Part shown: positions 22,901 through 32,700 of the stretch, piece after piece | How positions within the stretch are numbered: position 1 is the first letter of the stretch | Layout: each line of letters opens with the position of its first letter | Origin: Pogonophryne albipinna | Taxonomy: Eukaryota; Chordata; Actinopteri; Perciformes; Artedidraconidae | Reading direction: 5' to 3' | DNA: 64,000 nt | Assembly (NCBI GenBank): GCA_028583405.1 | Contig: CM053264.1 | Span: 8,560,530-8,624,529 of the forward strand | Notes under the pieces: generated by a model | The model's input: only the letters and a program-made list of their open reading frames with translations | Told to the model about the DNA's origin: nothing | The model's database searches: none | Position numbers and translations under genes: made by a program

Positions 22901-24760
22901 GTCCTTTTAACTTCCTTTTCTTCTTCTGTTCCGTGTCCTGCAGGCTGGTGGGCTGGTGGGGACATGACCTGAAAACTCGCTTCCGGATGAATAACGGTAA
23001 ATAAAATACATAGAAACTTCCAATCAACCTTTCATGTCAGGGAAGTGATTTTAAAATGGTTTTATGCTGCCATCTTGTGATCCCTTTGGGTGTTACATCT
23101 ACAATACCCTTTTGGCTCTCTATCCATAATAACTATTAATGTAAAAAAATACACATTTTAGTTTTTCTTAACCGTCTCAACCCACTGTATTTGTACCGTG
23201 ACTGTGTTTGTGTCTTCAGTGTTGGACCTGCAGCCCGGTGTGAGCGGCTTCAGACTCTCCCACCAGCCCATCCTGCTTGTGTGCCCCCTGCAGGCCAGCC
23301 TGGAGGTACTAACTATAACTTAACAAAAATATGCTCTCCATTTTTTATTTCTTCATTGTTGACGTTACATTGTCATTGTCCTGTAAAAAGCACCAAAACT
23401 TAACTATTTTACTGCATGTCAACAGTAGGAACATCAGCTGATATAATAGTCTTCTTGAGAGGTGATTAGCCTGGTCATAATTTCCCCTTTTCTCCAGGTG
23501 TTCAACATGACGAGCATGCAGGAGCTGCGCAGGAAGTCCATCCTCCTGACGGGGTACCTGGAGTTTCTGATCCTGCATTATTTCCGTGAGGACGCCTCCC
23601 AGCCGCACAAAGCTCACGTGCGCATCATGATAGAGATTAAAAGGGATATCTTCTCCGCATTTCAAATCTCCGCGCGTCCTTATCAAGCTGGTTAAAAACA
23701 CAGGAAGGAATCCAGAGCTACCAAGTAATCGTTAAACAATAATCCACTTTAATGGTAATATGACAATGCAATACAATCACATACAGTACAAATTCAATAC
23801 AGCTATCTATGGGATCCATACATTACCTGAATGCATTTTGAGCCACCCAGCCGGCGAAAGAGCCAGCCAGGCAGCCAGGCAGCCAGAGGAGAAAAGAGAA
23901 TGAACTGAATTCAAACACAACTTTTATACCCAAAAGTCACCGGAGGAGCCGAGTCAGTCTATCTCATTGGATGATGTAAAAGATGACTTTTCTTAGCGAA
24001 TCAGTGCGAGCCAGCCAGGGTAATAAACCAGTGTCTCTGAGGGTAATAAAGTGTATCTGGCGTCCGTTATCTCACTTCCCTACATAGACTTTCACGCACA
24101 CACTTCCCTGCACATTCCAGAGGCCTGAGCTGTATCCCTTTTGTTCACAAAGATAATACATATTAATACCCTCATATGAATACAAAGTAATCAACCACAC
24201 ACATATACTATTCAAGATATGTTGACTTCCCTGAAACATGACATACAGGAGATCTTAAGCAGAAGGAACTCTCATCCAACTCTCTATACTTCCCCCACAG
24301 GGCAATAAACCCTGTTAACTCCAGGCATCCTTTGTTCTCCAAAAACACATGTCAGCAGGCTCTGAATCCAGCTCACGGTTTTACACAGATTATTTCCCAT
24401 TTAAGCTTATTCATAGTTTGCTAACATGAATACATACAAATATTTCATCTTCAATCATCACGCCCTCCGACCCGCAGCAGAGGGGCTGCCAGCTGTCGCT
24501 CTGCTTCTCCGTCCCCATCAGGACCGTCTTCCAGGAGATAGAGAAGAGGGGAGTCGCTGTGAGTGTTTTGTACTGGAAAAATCCAGTTTGAATCTGGGAG
24601 TAATCTGCATCAAGAGTTTCTAATGTTTGTCTTTGTTCAGTGTGACATGAGGGAGCCCAGCGTGCTGCGGATCGCTCCGGTGCCGCTCTACAACTCCTTC
24701 ACCGACGTTCATCGCTTCATAGAAACTCTGCGAGACGCTCTCACTGCCAGCAGCACATAA
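19988..24760 (+). CDS. kynu: kynureninase (kynu), 13 coding exons, exon 12 interrupted by an LTR
   Basis: Kynureninase is a PLP enzyme that cleaves kynurenine and 3-hydroxykynurenine in cytosolic tryptophan breakdown. Exons by GT-AG junctions: 19988-20156, 20653-20773, 20857-20939, 21292-21353, 21524-21595, 21944-22018, 22119-22265, 22544-22642, 22723-22796, 22944-22996, 23220-23305, 23498-23627 continuing at 24458-24558, and 24641-24760. All phases fit and the sum is 463 codons plus stop, close to vertebrate KYNU. Exon 8 ends CWCSYK; this Lys is residue 276, the expected PLP lysine. Other family stretches are [18 protein letters not shown] and [12 protein letters not shown]. Exon 12 is cut after the bases ATCA by 826 bp of foreign LTR. 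Read through, the frame gains about 17 foreign codons and stops near 23695, losing the last 70 or so residues. Confidence 0.93.
23628..24453 (-). mobile_element. solo LTR inserted in kynu exon 12, with 4-bp target duplication
   Basis: The insert begins TGATAGAG and ends CATCTTCA (TG...CA termini). It is flanked by ATCA at 23624-23627 and 24454-24457. Removing one ATCA and the insert restores an open kynu reading frame across the junction. The LTR is antisense to kynu and homologous to the copy at 16260-16915, with its TATAAAAG box (minus strand) near 23921-23930. No internal retroviral sequence is present, so it is a solo LTR. A 4-bp duplication is typical of gamma-type retroviral integration. 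Confidence 0.92.
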
Positions 24761-25565
24761 ACACAGAGGTGTGTGTTTTACTCTGACCACACACATACCC
24801 ACCACTCAAGCCTATGATCTTAAAAATATATTTCTCTAGGTTTAGGATCTTAATGAATTTTTTAAGACATATGTTTGGATGGTTTAAGCCACTTGTTTCC
24901 AACCTGGGTTTCGTGAGGCCTTTTTGATTTGAAGGGGCTATTAATACAGTTTGATTTCAAAATATTCAGTTCATCTGTATATCAGCAGTTGCTTTCTCAT
25001 ATTTTCGACATACTATATTATTACTATGACTTTAAGTCTTATACTTACGTCATCCTTCTTCTCTTTCCTTCCCAAGGTGAGTGCAGAGATTCCAACCCAA
25101 GAGCGGAGCTTCCTAGACTTCATGTCAACTGAGGACTTTTTTTCACATTGTCCTCATGTACCTTTGTGTATCAGTGGACATGAAATATAGACAACAGAGG
25201 TTTCATCTTTTAGTGATGGATAAGGATTGATTGAAGAGTTGTGCTAAGGAGTTTCACACAGGTGCATTACAGATTCACAATAAAGCAAGTCATTTCAGTC
25301 AGCTGCGATCAGGTGTCTTTTCTTTTAACATGGTTAAAATAATATGGTAATTTTTTTTAGATAAGGGTCCCCATTATGGCCAGAACTAACTTTTTAGACA
25401 AGGGTCTCCACTTATACAAAACATTTTCCCCCTTATGACAGGAACTTGCTAGAGTGTCACTACTTAGCTCATAGTGTCACTACTTAGTTCAGAGTGATAC
25501 ACTATACACTGGCGTCATAATTAAAGCTTGTTGTTGTCAGTAGTAACTTTTAGATCGCTTTTGTT
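24761..25565 (+). other. kynu 3' region
   Basis: The 3' UTR probably extends to a poly(A) signal AATAAA at 25279-25284. Beyond that is AT-rich sequence with short repeats (GTGTCACTACTTAG twice near 25456-25490). I see no further gene. Confidence 0.5.
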
Positions 25566-27099
25566 CAGTGGTGGAAGAAGTACTCAGATGTGTTACTTAA
25601 AGGACACCTATCATGCTATATTTGAACAATATATTGTAGGGCCATACATATATAAAGTATATAAATATAGTATTTTTTTCAAAATACCAAAAAGATCCTG
25701 CATTTTAGCCATGCCTCATTTCGCTCTATTTGCTCTTTCCAGCGCTGTTTTTGCAGGGGGCTGATTCTGCTGAGCTGCAGCTGAGCACGCCCCCCTGCAG
25801 GAGAGGGGAGCGTGCTCTGAGATCAGCTGCTAGGCTGCAGCGGGGAGAAGAGGGGGACAAAAAGAGATCTTGTCCACCATGTTTTATTCTTATTGAAGTA
25901 AGAAGAGAAGTAATGGAGCAGAAACCCTCCTTTTTACGCAGCGGTCCAGACATAGACATCAAACGGCGACACATATTCAGTTGCCAGTTACTTTGGCATT
26001 AGGGCAGGGAGATCTAGATACTTTCCTAGGTTTGACATAATGAATTGTGCTACTTTTAAAGCAAGCAACGATGTTTTCAAATTTGTAATCGAAAAGCTCC
26101 TCAAAAACACTATCGAAGCAGTTCCTGCAGTTGCTACGTTAGTTCAAACAGTAACAACGGACTACTTTTCTTAGCGGATGCATGTCAATTTAAATCAATA
26201 CAACAATTTTTTTTTAAATAAAATCATTTTCTAAATCCATAAAAGCATTTCAATTAATATTGGGAGTCATGTCGTTACTTTGTCGAGAATGTGGCCATGT
26301 GCACATTGCATAATGTGCCTTCATGCCGATCTAGATCCCTCTGCTTTGCGTCGGGCTCCTGATCAGCCTGTCGGTGTTCTTTTCCCCATAATGACCGCGT
26401 CGCTGCACATTATCCCTTACATATGATTATATAGAGTCATTATTCATTTGTTTTAAAGCAGGAGGCGCAAAAGCTGGCCTCTGGGAGGGAGAAAAAGAGC
26501 CACAGCGGAGAATAAACAGAAGGACAACCATGGCAACCATGCAAAGGAAGTCTTCTTCGCTGCTTTTGTGGCAGACTACAGCGCCACTTACAGGCCTGGC
26601 ATATGTACTACAGCGTCTCCAGCGCTTTCGAGCAGCAATGGCCGGCCGTGGCCCAACCTCTCATTCCCCTGATAGGTGTAGAATTGACCAATAGCCGTAG
26701 CGCCACTTTACTGACGTAAGTAAAGTGTTCAAATCTGGATCAGTCTGTATCAGATCCGTTGCAGCCCCTTTTTTTGAGATTTGGGTATGGAGGAAAAGAG
26801 AGAGGGTTGTGTTTTCTGACACTTGGTGAGTTCCCTGGAACACCGGGGACACATATTCATGTATAAAGTACAAAAATACATTATAGGTCCCCTTTAAGTA
26901 AAAGTATCAATACTGCGTTTCAAAAGTTTGTTATCACTAGCTAATAATCTAAACCTTAAATAAAACTAGTCACATAAGCTGTCAAATAAATGTAGTGGGG
27001 TTAAAATTACATTACTGGCTTCCAACATTCCATACAGTAGCATAACTACAGGTTAAGTACCTCAACATTGTACTTAAGTACAGTACTTTCCACCACTGG
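25566..27099. mobile_element. non-autonomous DNA element with CAGTGGTGGAA inverted termini (hAT-like)
   Basis: The left end CAGTGGTGGAAGAAGTACT and the right end AGTACTTTCCACCACTGG are inverted copies. Sequence of this kind is a common fish interspersed repeat; a fragment recurs in the IRS gene intron at about 48512-48620. Nearly all of its interior is occupied by a second element. No transposase frame is present and no clear target duplication was found. Confidence 0.65.
25597..26897. mobile_element. nested TTAA-flanked non-autonomous element
   Basis: TTAAAGGACACCTATCATGC at the left and ACATTATAGGTCCCCTTTAA at the right are inverted repeats bounded by TTAA, the target duplication of piggyBac-type elements. 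It sits inside the 25566-27099 element, directly after the ACTCAGATGTGTTAC part. No transposase is encoded. The piggyBac link rests only on the TTAA. Confidence 0.6.
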
Positions 27100-27654
27100 C
27101 TACAACTGCTGTCAGCATATTGTTATTTTATTGTGATACAATTGCCTACAAGGTTTGCATGTTATTCATATAACTGTAGGCAGATGATGAATCTCAGAAG
27201 TTTGATTTGATCAAAATGTCAACAGTCACCAGTAATGTTCAAAATGACGTCTTTATTTTCTAGAGACGAGTGGAAAAAAGTAATTGTTTGTTATTAAAGA
27301 AGTCATACTAAACTATGTAACCAAAAATAATAATTAATAAAGTCACCAATAGTACGTACATTTTTTTTTTAAATCACAGTTTAGACATGTTATACTATGA
27401 CTTTTTACATAATATTTTAAACAAACTACTAAAGCTTTATTTTTAAAAGAATATACTATGACTTTTAAAAGTTTTGTATAACAGATTTTTTGATGTCTCA
27501 TTCTTATGTTGTCCTTTTCTTTTTCCCAAGATGACCGCAGAGTTCCTATACTACTGCACACTTTAAATCGTCCACGTGTACTTACGTATTTTAGAGGTCA
27601 TAACGGACTTGGTTTGTGGTGGGCCTATTCAATAACAAAATAAAATAGATGTGT
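27100..27654. other. intergenic AT-rich sequence
   Basis: No gene was seen. Two copies of a TATACTATGACTTTT-like motif (about 27390 and 27455) echo the CATAGTATAG-type repeats found around the minisatellite. Confidence 0.4.
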
Positions 27655-28113
27655 TTTGAACCCAGTTTCATAGTTAGGTCATGGAGTTACAGTCTTTGAC
27701 TCTAACCTCTAAGCTATTTTGTCTCACACACTTTCGAGGTTAAACCGAGCATAAACTATGTATCATTCACTAAGAGGTGCTTGGGCTGTGTATATTAAGG
27801 TCCAAACCTGAGGTGAAAAGCTCACATAGGCCAGGGAACATCTAACTGTGTCACACCGAATGGCTCACTGTGATAAGAACCCGTCTTGGAGACCAGAGAA
27901 CGTGAGTTCAAACCTCGGGTGGTCTACTGAGTTTAAAGATCCCAGGTAGTGAGTTTGAGTCTTGTGCCATGCAGAGTTTTAATGTGTCTTTCCCTTGATG
28001 AAGAAGTCAAATACAAGTAAAAGCAGAGCCATGTCATCAGGTCTCATAGCTCAAGGAGATAGAAGGGTGGTTGGTAGACCAGAGGTTGCAGGTTCGTGCC
28101 TTATACGTTGCAG
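27655..28113. repeat. three tRNA-like remnants in 460 bp
   Basis: Unit 1 is on the minus strand (27655-27728) and units 2 and 3 are on the plus strand (27858-27935 and 28041-28113). Each has an A-box-like TGGCTCACTG or TAGCTCAAGG segment and a B-box-like GAGTTCAAACCTC or GGTTCGTGCC segment about 45 bases further on. They lack a credible cloverleaf, so I read them as tRNA-derived repeats (SINE-like), not working tRNA genes. Confidence 0.5.
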
Positions 28114-28334
28114 AGAGTAGATGGATAAAGGGGTAATGAATACCTTAACAGGGTGAATTGGTTAATAGGATAATGTTAATAGGATGCTAATTAAGGGAAT
28201 AGAAGAAAGGAGGGTTAGGAAGTAAGAGAGAAGTTAATAGGATACTATCTTAAGAACTGGAAATGAAGAAAGGAGAAAAATGTATTTTAAGAAACGTTTG
28301 CTTTATTCACATTTATTCATACATAGCAGTGCAG

Positions 28335-28660
28335 CCTTTTCCCCAAGTCTGCTAAACGTCCCCAAGTCTGCTAAGTCTAATAAGCGGCCGATAGGTGGCT
28401 GCCGGCTCTCACTGCACTCCTGTGCAGGGGCCTGCAGTCACTGCCGATAGTCTGCTAAGTCAGTAGGCCTGCTAAGTCGGGGGGCTGACGTGGCTGGGGC
28501 GAGGCGCTCGGCACGCCAGCCACCGCCCCAAGTCGGCTGAGTCTGCTAAGTGGCTGTGTGCTCTCACTGCAGCCACATCGATAGTCTGTTAAGTCTGCTA
28601 TACGTCCCTCAGGCTGCTAAGTCTGCTATACTTCCCCAAGGCTGAAAACGTCCACAAGTT
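28335..28660 (+). repeat. cluster of AAGTCTGCTAAGT-type short repeats
   Basis: Variants of AAGTCTGCTAAGTC and TAGTCTGCTAAGTC occur about ten times, spaced by GC-rich filler that includes a CpG-rich stretch near 28490-28530. The surroundings are AT-rich, so the block stands out. It encodes nothing visible. Confidence 0.6.
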
Positions 28661-28769
28661 TTTCAGAAACATAGGCAGCCGGGGTCTTAATTGATGGCGT
28701 GGTGGGGGGGGGGGATTGTCTCTTCACTCTGTGGGAAGAAAAGAAGAAAAAGACACCATGAAGTCAGTA

Positions 28770-29560
28770 TAGCTAACCCTAACCCATGAAAACATCGTAT
28801 TTTATGTGGAAATAAGGCACGGTTCAGTGTGTAGAAACAAGGCGTAGTATAGTATGTAAAAATTAGAAACGACATAGTATTTCGATTTTTTTTGAAGAAC
28901 GCAAAAAAAAATATATATATATATTTGATGCCATAATAAGGCACGGCATAGTGTGTGGATTCCAGGCGTGGTATTTTATTTCGTAAAAAATGACCGAAAA
29001 GTCATAATATACCATGTTGAAAAAAATGACAAAGAAGTCATAACCCTAACCAATGTCGGAGAAAACATTGTATTTAACGTGGAAATAAGGCACGGTGTAG
29101 TGCGTAGAAACAAGGCGTAGTATAGTATGTCGATAACGATGACAGAAAAGTCATAATATAGCATTTCTAAAAAATTAGAAAAATTAGAAACGACATTAAA
29201 TATGTCGATTTAAAAAAAGAAATGCAACAAAAAAATAAAATTAATTATTCGATGCCATAATAAGGCACGGCATAGTGTGTGGATACCGGGCGTGGTATTT
29301 TATTTCGTAAAAAATGACTGAAAAGTCATAATATAGCATGTTGAAAAAAATGACAAAGAAGTCATAACCCTAACCAATGTCGGAGAAAACATTGTATTTA
29401 ACGTGGAAATAAGGCACGGTTCAGTGCGTAGAAACAAGGCGTAGTATAGTATGTAAGTAAGTCATAATATAGCATGTTGAACAAAATTACAAAAAGTCTA
29501 ACTAACCCTAAACAATGTCGGAAAAATGCATAAAGAAGACATCGTCGAAAATATCATAAA
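28770..29560. repeat. about 270-320 bp tandem repeat with CATAGTATAG motifs
   Basis: The block CCCTAACC(C/A)ATG...GGAAATAAGGCACGGT...GTAGAAACAAGGCGTAGTATAGTATGT occurs three times, starting near 28775, 29043 and 29364. The copies are separated by A-rich segments with GTCATAATATAGCATGT. It leads into the unit that flanks the minisatellite. Confidence 0.8.
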
Positions 29561-29563
29561 AAG

Positions 29564-29699
29564 TCATAGTATAGTACCGTAAGTTCTTCAGAAACTCAAG
29601 AAGCCACCGTCTTCGTTGATGTCAGATGTACTTGCACTCGGTGTTCCGGGTAAAGAGGAAAAATACACCATGAAGTCAGTTTAGTAGAATGAAAATATA
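29564..29699 (+). repeat. left copy of the sequence bracketing the minisatellite
   Basis: A 136-bp sequence from TCATAGTATAGTACCGTAAG to GTAGAATGAAAATAT. It recurs in the same orientation at 42101-42235 with only a handful of differences. A more diverged relative is visible at about 28665-28770 (GACACCATGAAGTCAGT). Confidence 0.9.
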
Positions 29700-29798
29700 T
29701 ATAAGATGGGGCGAAGCCTGCAAGCTAGTTCAGGCAGTCAACTCGAGCACCAATGATACATTAACACACGACGCGCTCGTCCCTCTTACGCCTTGCTA

Positions 29799-32700
29799 AT
29801 GTTCCTGCTGCTGTGTTTCATGTTGCTGTGTTTCATGTTCCTGTGTTTCATGTTCCTGTGTTTCATGTTCCTGTGTTTCATGTTCCTGTGTTTCATGTTC
29901 CTGTGTTTCATGTTCCTGTGTTTCATGTTGCTGTGTTTCATGTTCCTGTGTTTCATGTTCCTGTGTTTCATGTTCCTGTGTTTCATGTTGCTGTGTTTCA
30001 TGTTCCTGTGTTTCATGTTCCTGTGTTTCATGTTGCTGTGTTTCATGTTGCTGTGTTTCATGTTGCTGTGTTTCATGTTGCTGTGTTTCATGTTCCTGTG
30101 TTTCATGTTGCTGTGTTTCATGTTGCTGTGTTTCATGTTCCTGTGTTTCATGTTCCTGTGTTTCATGTTGCTGTGTTTCATGTTCCTGTGTTTCATGTTG
30201 CTGTGTTTCATGTTCCTGTGTTTCATGTTGCTGTGTTTCATGTTGCTGTGTTTCATGTTCCTGTGTTTCATGTTCCTGTGTTTCATGTTGCTGTGTTTCA
30301 TGTTCCTGTGTTTCATGTTGCTGTGTTTCATGTTGCTGTGTTTCATGTTGCTGTGTTTCATGTTGCTGTGTTTCATGTTGCTGTGTTTCATGTTCCTGTG
30401 TTTCATGTTGCTGTGTTTCATGTTGCTGTGTTTCATGTTCCTGTGTTTCATGTTCCTGTGTTTCATGTTCCTGTGTTTCATGTTGCTGTGTTTCATGTTG
30501 CTGTGTTTCATGTTGCTGTGTTTCATGTTCCTGTGTTTCATGTTCCTGTGTTTCATGTTGCTGTGTTTCATGTTCCTGTGTTTCATGTTCCTGTGTTTCA
30601 TGTTCCTGTGTTTCATGTTCCTGTGTTTCATGTTGCTGTGTTTCATGTTGCTGTGTTTCATGTTCCTGTGTTTCATGTTCCTGTGTTTCATGTTGCTGTG
30701 TTTCATGTTGCTGTGTTTCATGTTCCTGTGTTTCATGTTCCTGTGTTTCATGTTGCTGTGTTTCATGTTGCTGTGTTTCATGTTCCTGTGTTTCATGTTG
30801 CTGTGTTTCATGTTCCTGTGTTTCATGTTGCTGTGTTTCATGTTCCTGTGTTTCCTGTTCCTGTGTTTCATGTTGCTGTGTTTCATGTTCCTGTGTTTCA
30901 TGTTGCTGTGTTTCATGTTCCTGTGTTTCATGTTGCTGTGTTTCATGTTCCTGTGTTTCATGTTCCTGTGTTTCATGTTCCTGTGTTTCATGTTCCTGTG
31001 TTTCATGTTCCTGTGTTTCATGTTGCTGTGTTTCATGTTCCTGTGTTTCATGTTCCTGTGTTTCATGTTCCTGTGTTTCATGTTGCTGTGTTTCATGTTC
31101 CTGTGTTTCCTGTTCCTGTGTTTCATGTTGCTGTGTTTCATGTTCCTGTGTTTCATGTTGCTGTGTTTCATGTTCCTGTGTTTCATGTTGCTGTGTTTCA
31201 TGTTCCTGTGTTTCATGTTGCTGTGTTTCATGTTACTGTGTTTCATGTTCCTGTGTTTCATGTTGCTGTGTTTCATGTTCCTGTGTTTCATGTTCCTGTG
31301 TTTCATGTTCCTGTGTTTCCTGTTCCTGTGTTTCATGTTCCTGTGTTTCCTGTTCCTGTGTTTCATGTTCCTGTGTTTCATGTTCCTGTGTTTCATGTTC
31401 CTGTTGCTGTGTTTCATGTTCCTGTGTTTCATGTTCCTGTGTTTCATGTTCCTGTTGCTGTGTTTCATGTTCCTGTGTTTCATGTTCCTGTGTTTCATGT
31501 TGCTGTGTTTCATGTTCCTGTGTTTCATGTTGCTGTGTTTCATGTTCCTGTGTTTCATGTTCCTGTGTTTCATGTTGCTGTGTTTCATGTTGCTGTGTTT
31601 CATGTTGCTGTGTTTCATGTTCCTGTGTTTCATGTTCCTGTGTTTCATGTTGCTGTGTTTCATGTTGCTGTGTTTCATGTTCCTGTGTTTCATGTTCCTG
31701 TGTTTCATGTTGCTGTGTTTCATGTTGCTGTGTTTCATGTTCCTGTGTTTCATGTTCCTGTGTTTCATGTTGCTGTTGCTGTGTTTCATGTTGCTGTGTT
31801 TCATGTTCCTGTGTTTCATGTTCCTGTTGCTGTGTTTCATGTTGCTGTGTTTCATGTTCCTGTGTTTCATGTTCCTGTGTTTCATGTTGCTGTGTTTCAT
31901 GTTCCTGTGTTTCATGTTCCTGTGTTTCATGTTGCTGTGTTTCATGTTCCTGTGTTTCATGTTGCTGTGTTTCATGTTCCTGTGTTTCATGTTCCTGTGT
32001 TTCATGTTCCTGTGTTTCATGTTGCTGTGTTTCATGTTCCTGTGTTTCATGTTCCTGTTGCTATGTTTCATGTTGCTGTGTTTCATGTTGCTGTGTTTCA
32101 TGTTCCTGTGTTTCATGTTGCTGTGTTTCATGTTCCTGTGTTTCATGTTGCTGTTGCTGTATTTCATGTTGCTGTGTTTCATGTTGCTGTGTTTCATGTT
32201 CCTGTGTTTCATGTTCCTGTGTTTCATGTTCCTGTGTTTCATGTTGCTGTGTTTCATGTTCCTGTGTTTCATGTTGCTGTTGCTGTATTTCATGTTGCTG
32301 TGTTTCATGTTGCTGTGTTTCATGTTCCTGTGTTTCATGTTACTGTGTCTCATGTTCCTGTGTTTCATGTTCCTGTGTTTCATGTTCCTGTGTTTCATGT
32401 TCCTGTTGCTGTGTTTCATGTTCCTGTGTTTCATGTTCCTGTGTTTCATGTTGCTGTGTTTCATGTTCCTGTGTTTCATGTTGCTGTGTTTCATGTTCCT
32501 GTGTTTCATGTTGCTGTGTTTCATGTTGCTGTGTTTCATGTTCCTGTGTTTCATGTTCCTGTGTTTCATGTTGCTGTGTTTCATGTTGCTGTGTTTCATG
32601 TTCCTGTGTTTCATGTTCCTGTGTTTCATGTTGCTGTGTTTCATGTTGCTGTGTTTCATGTTCCTGTGTTTCATGTTGCTGTGTTTCATGTTCCTGTGTT

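Noticed and set aside
23628..24453. An ordinary intron at this place in kynu
   Set aside because: The left junction has no GT donor and the right has no AG acceptor at the break. The ATCA duplication and TG...CA ends are those of an LTR insertion, and homologous LTR sequence lies at 16260-16915.
27858..28113. Functional tRNA genes
   Set aside because: A- and B-box-like pieces are present but I cannot fold acceptor and anticodon arms, and no poly-T terminator follows.
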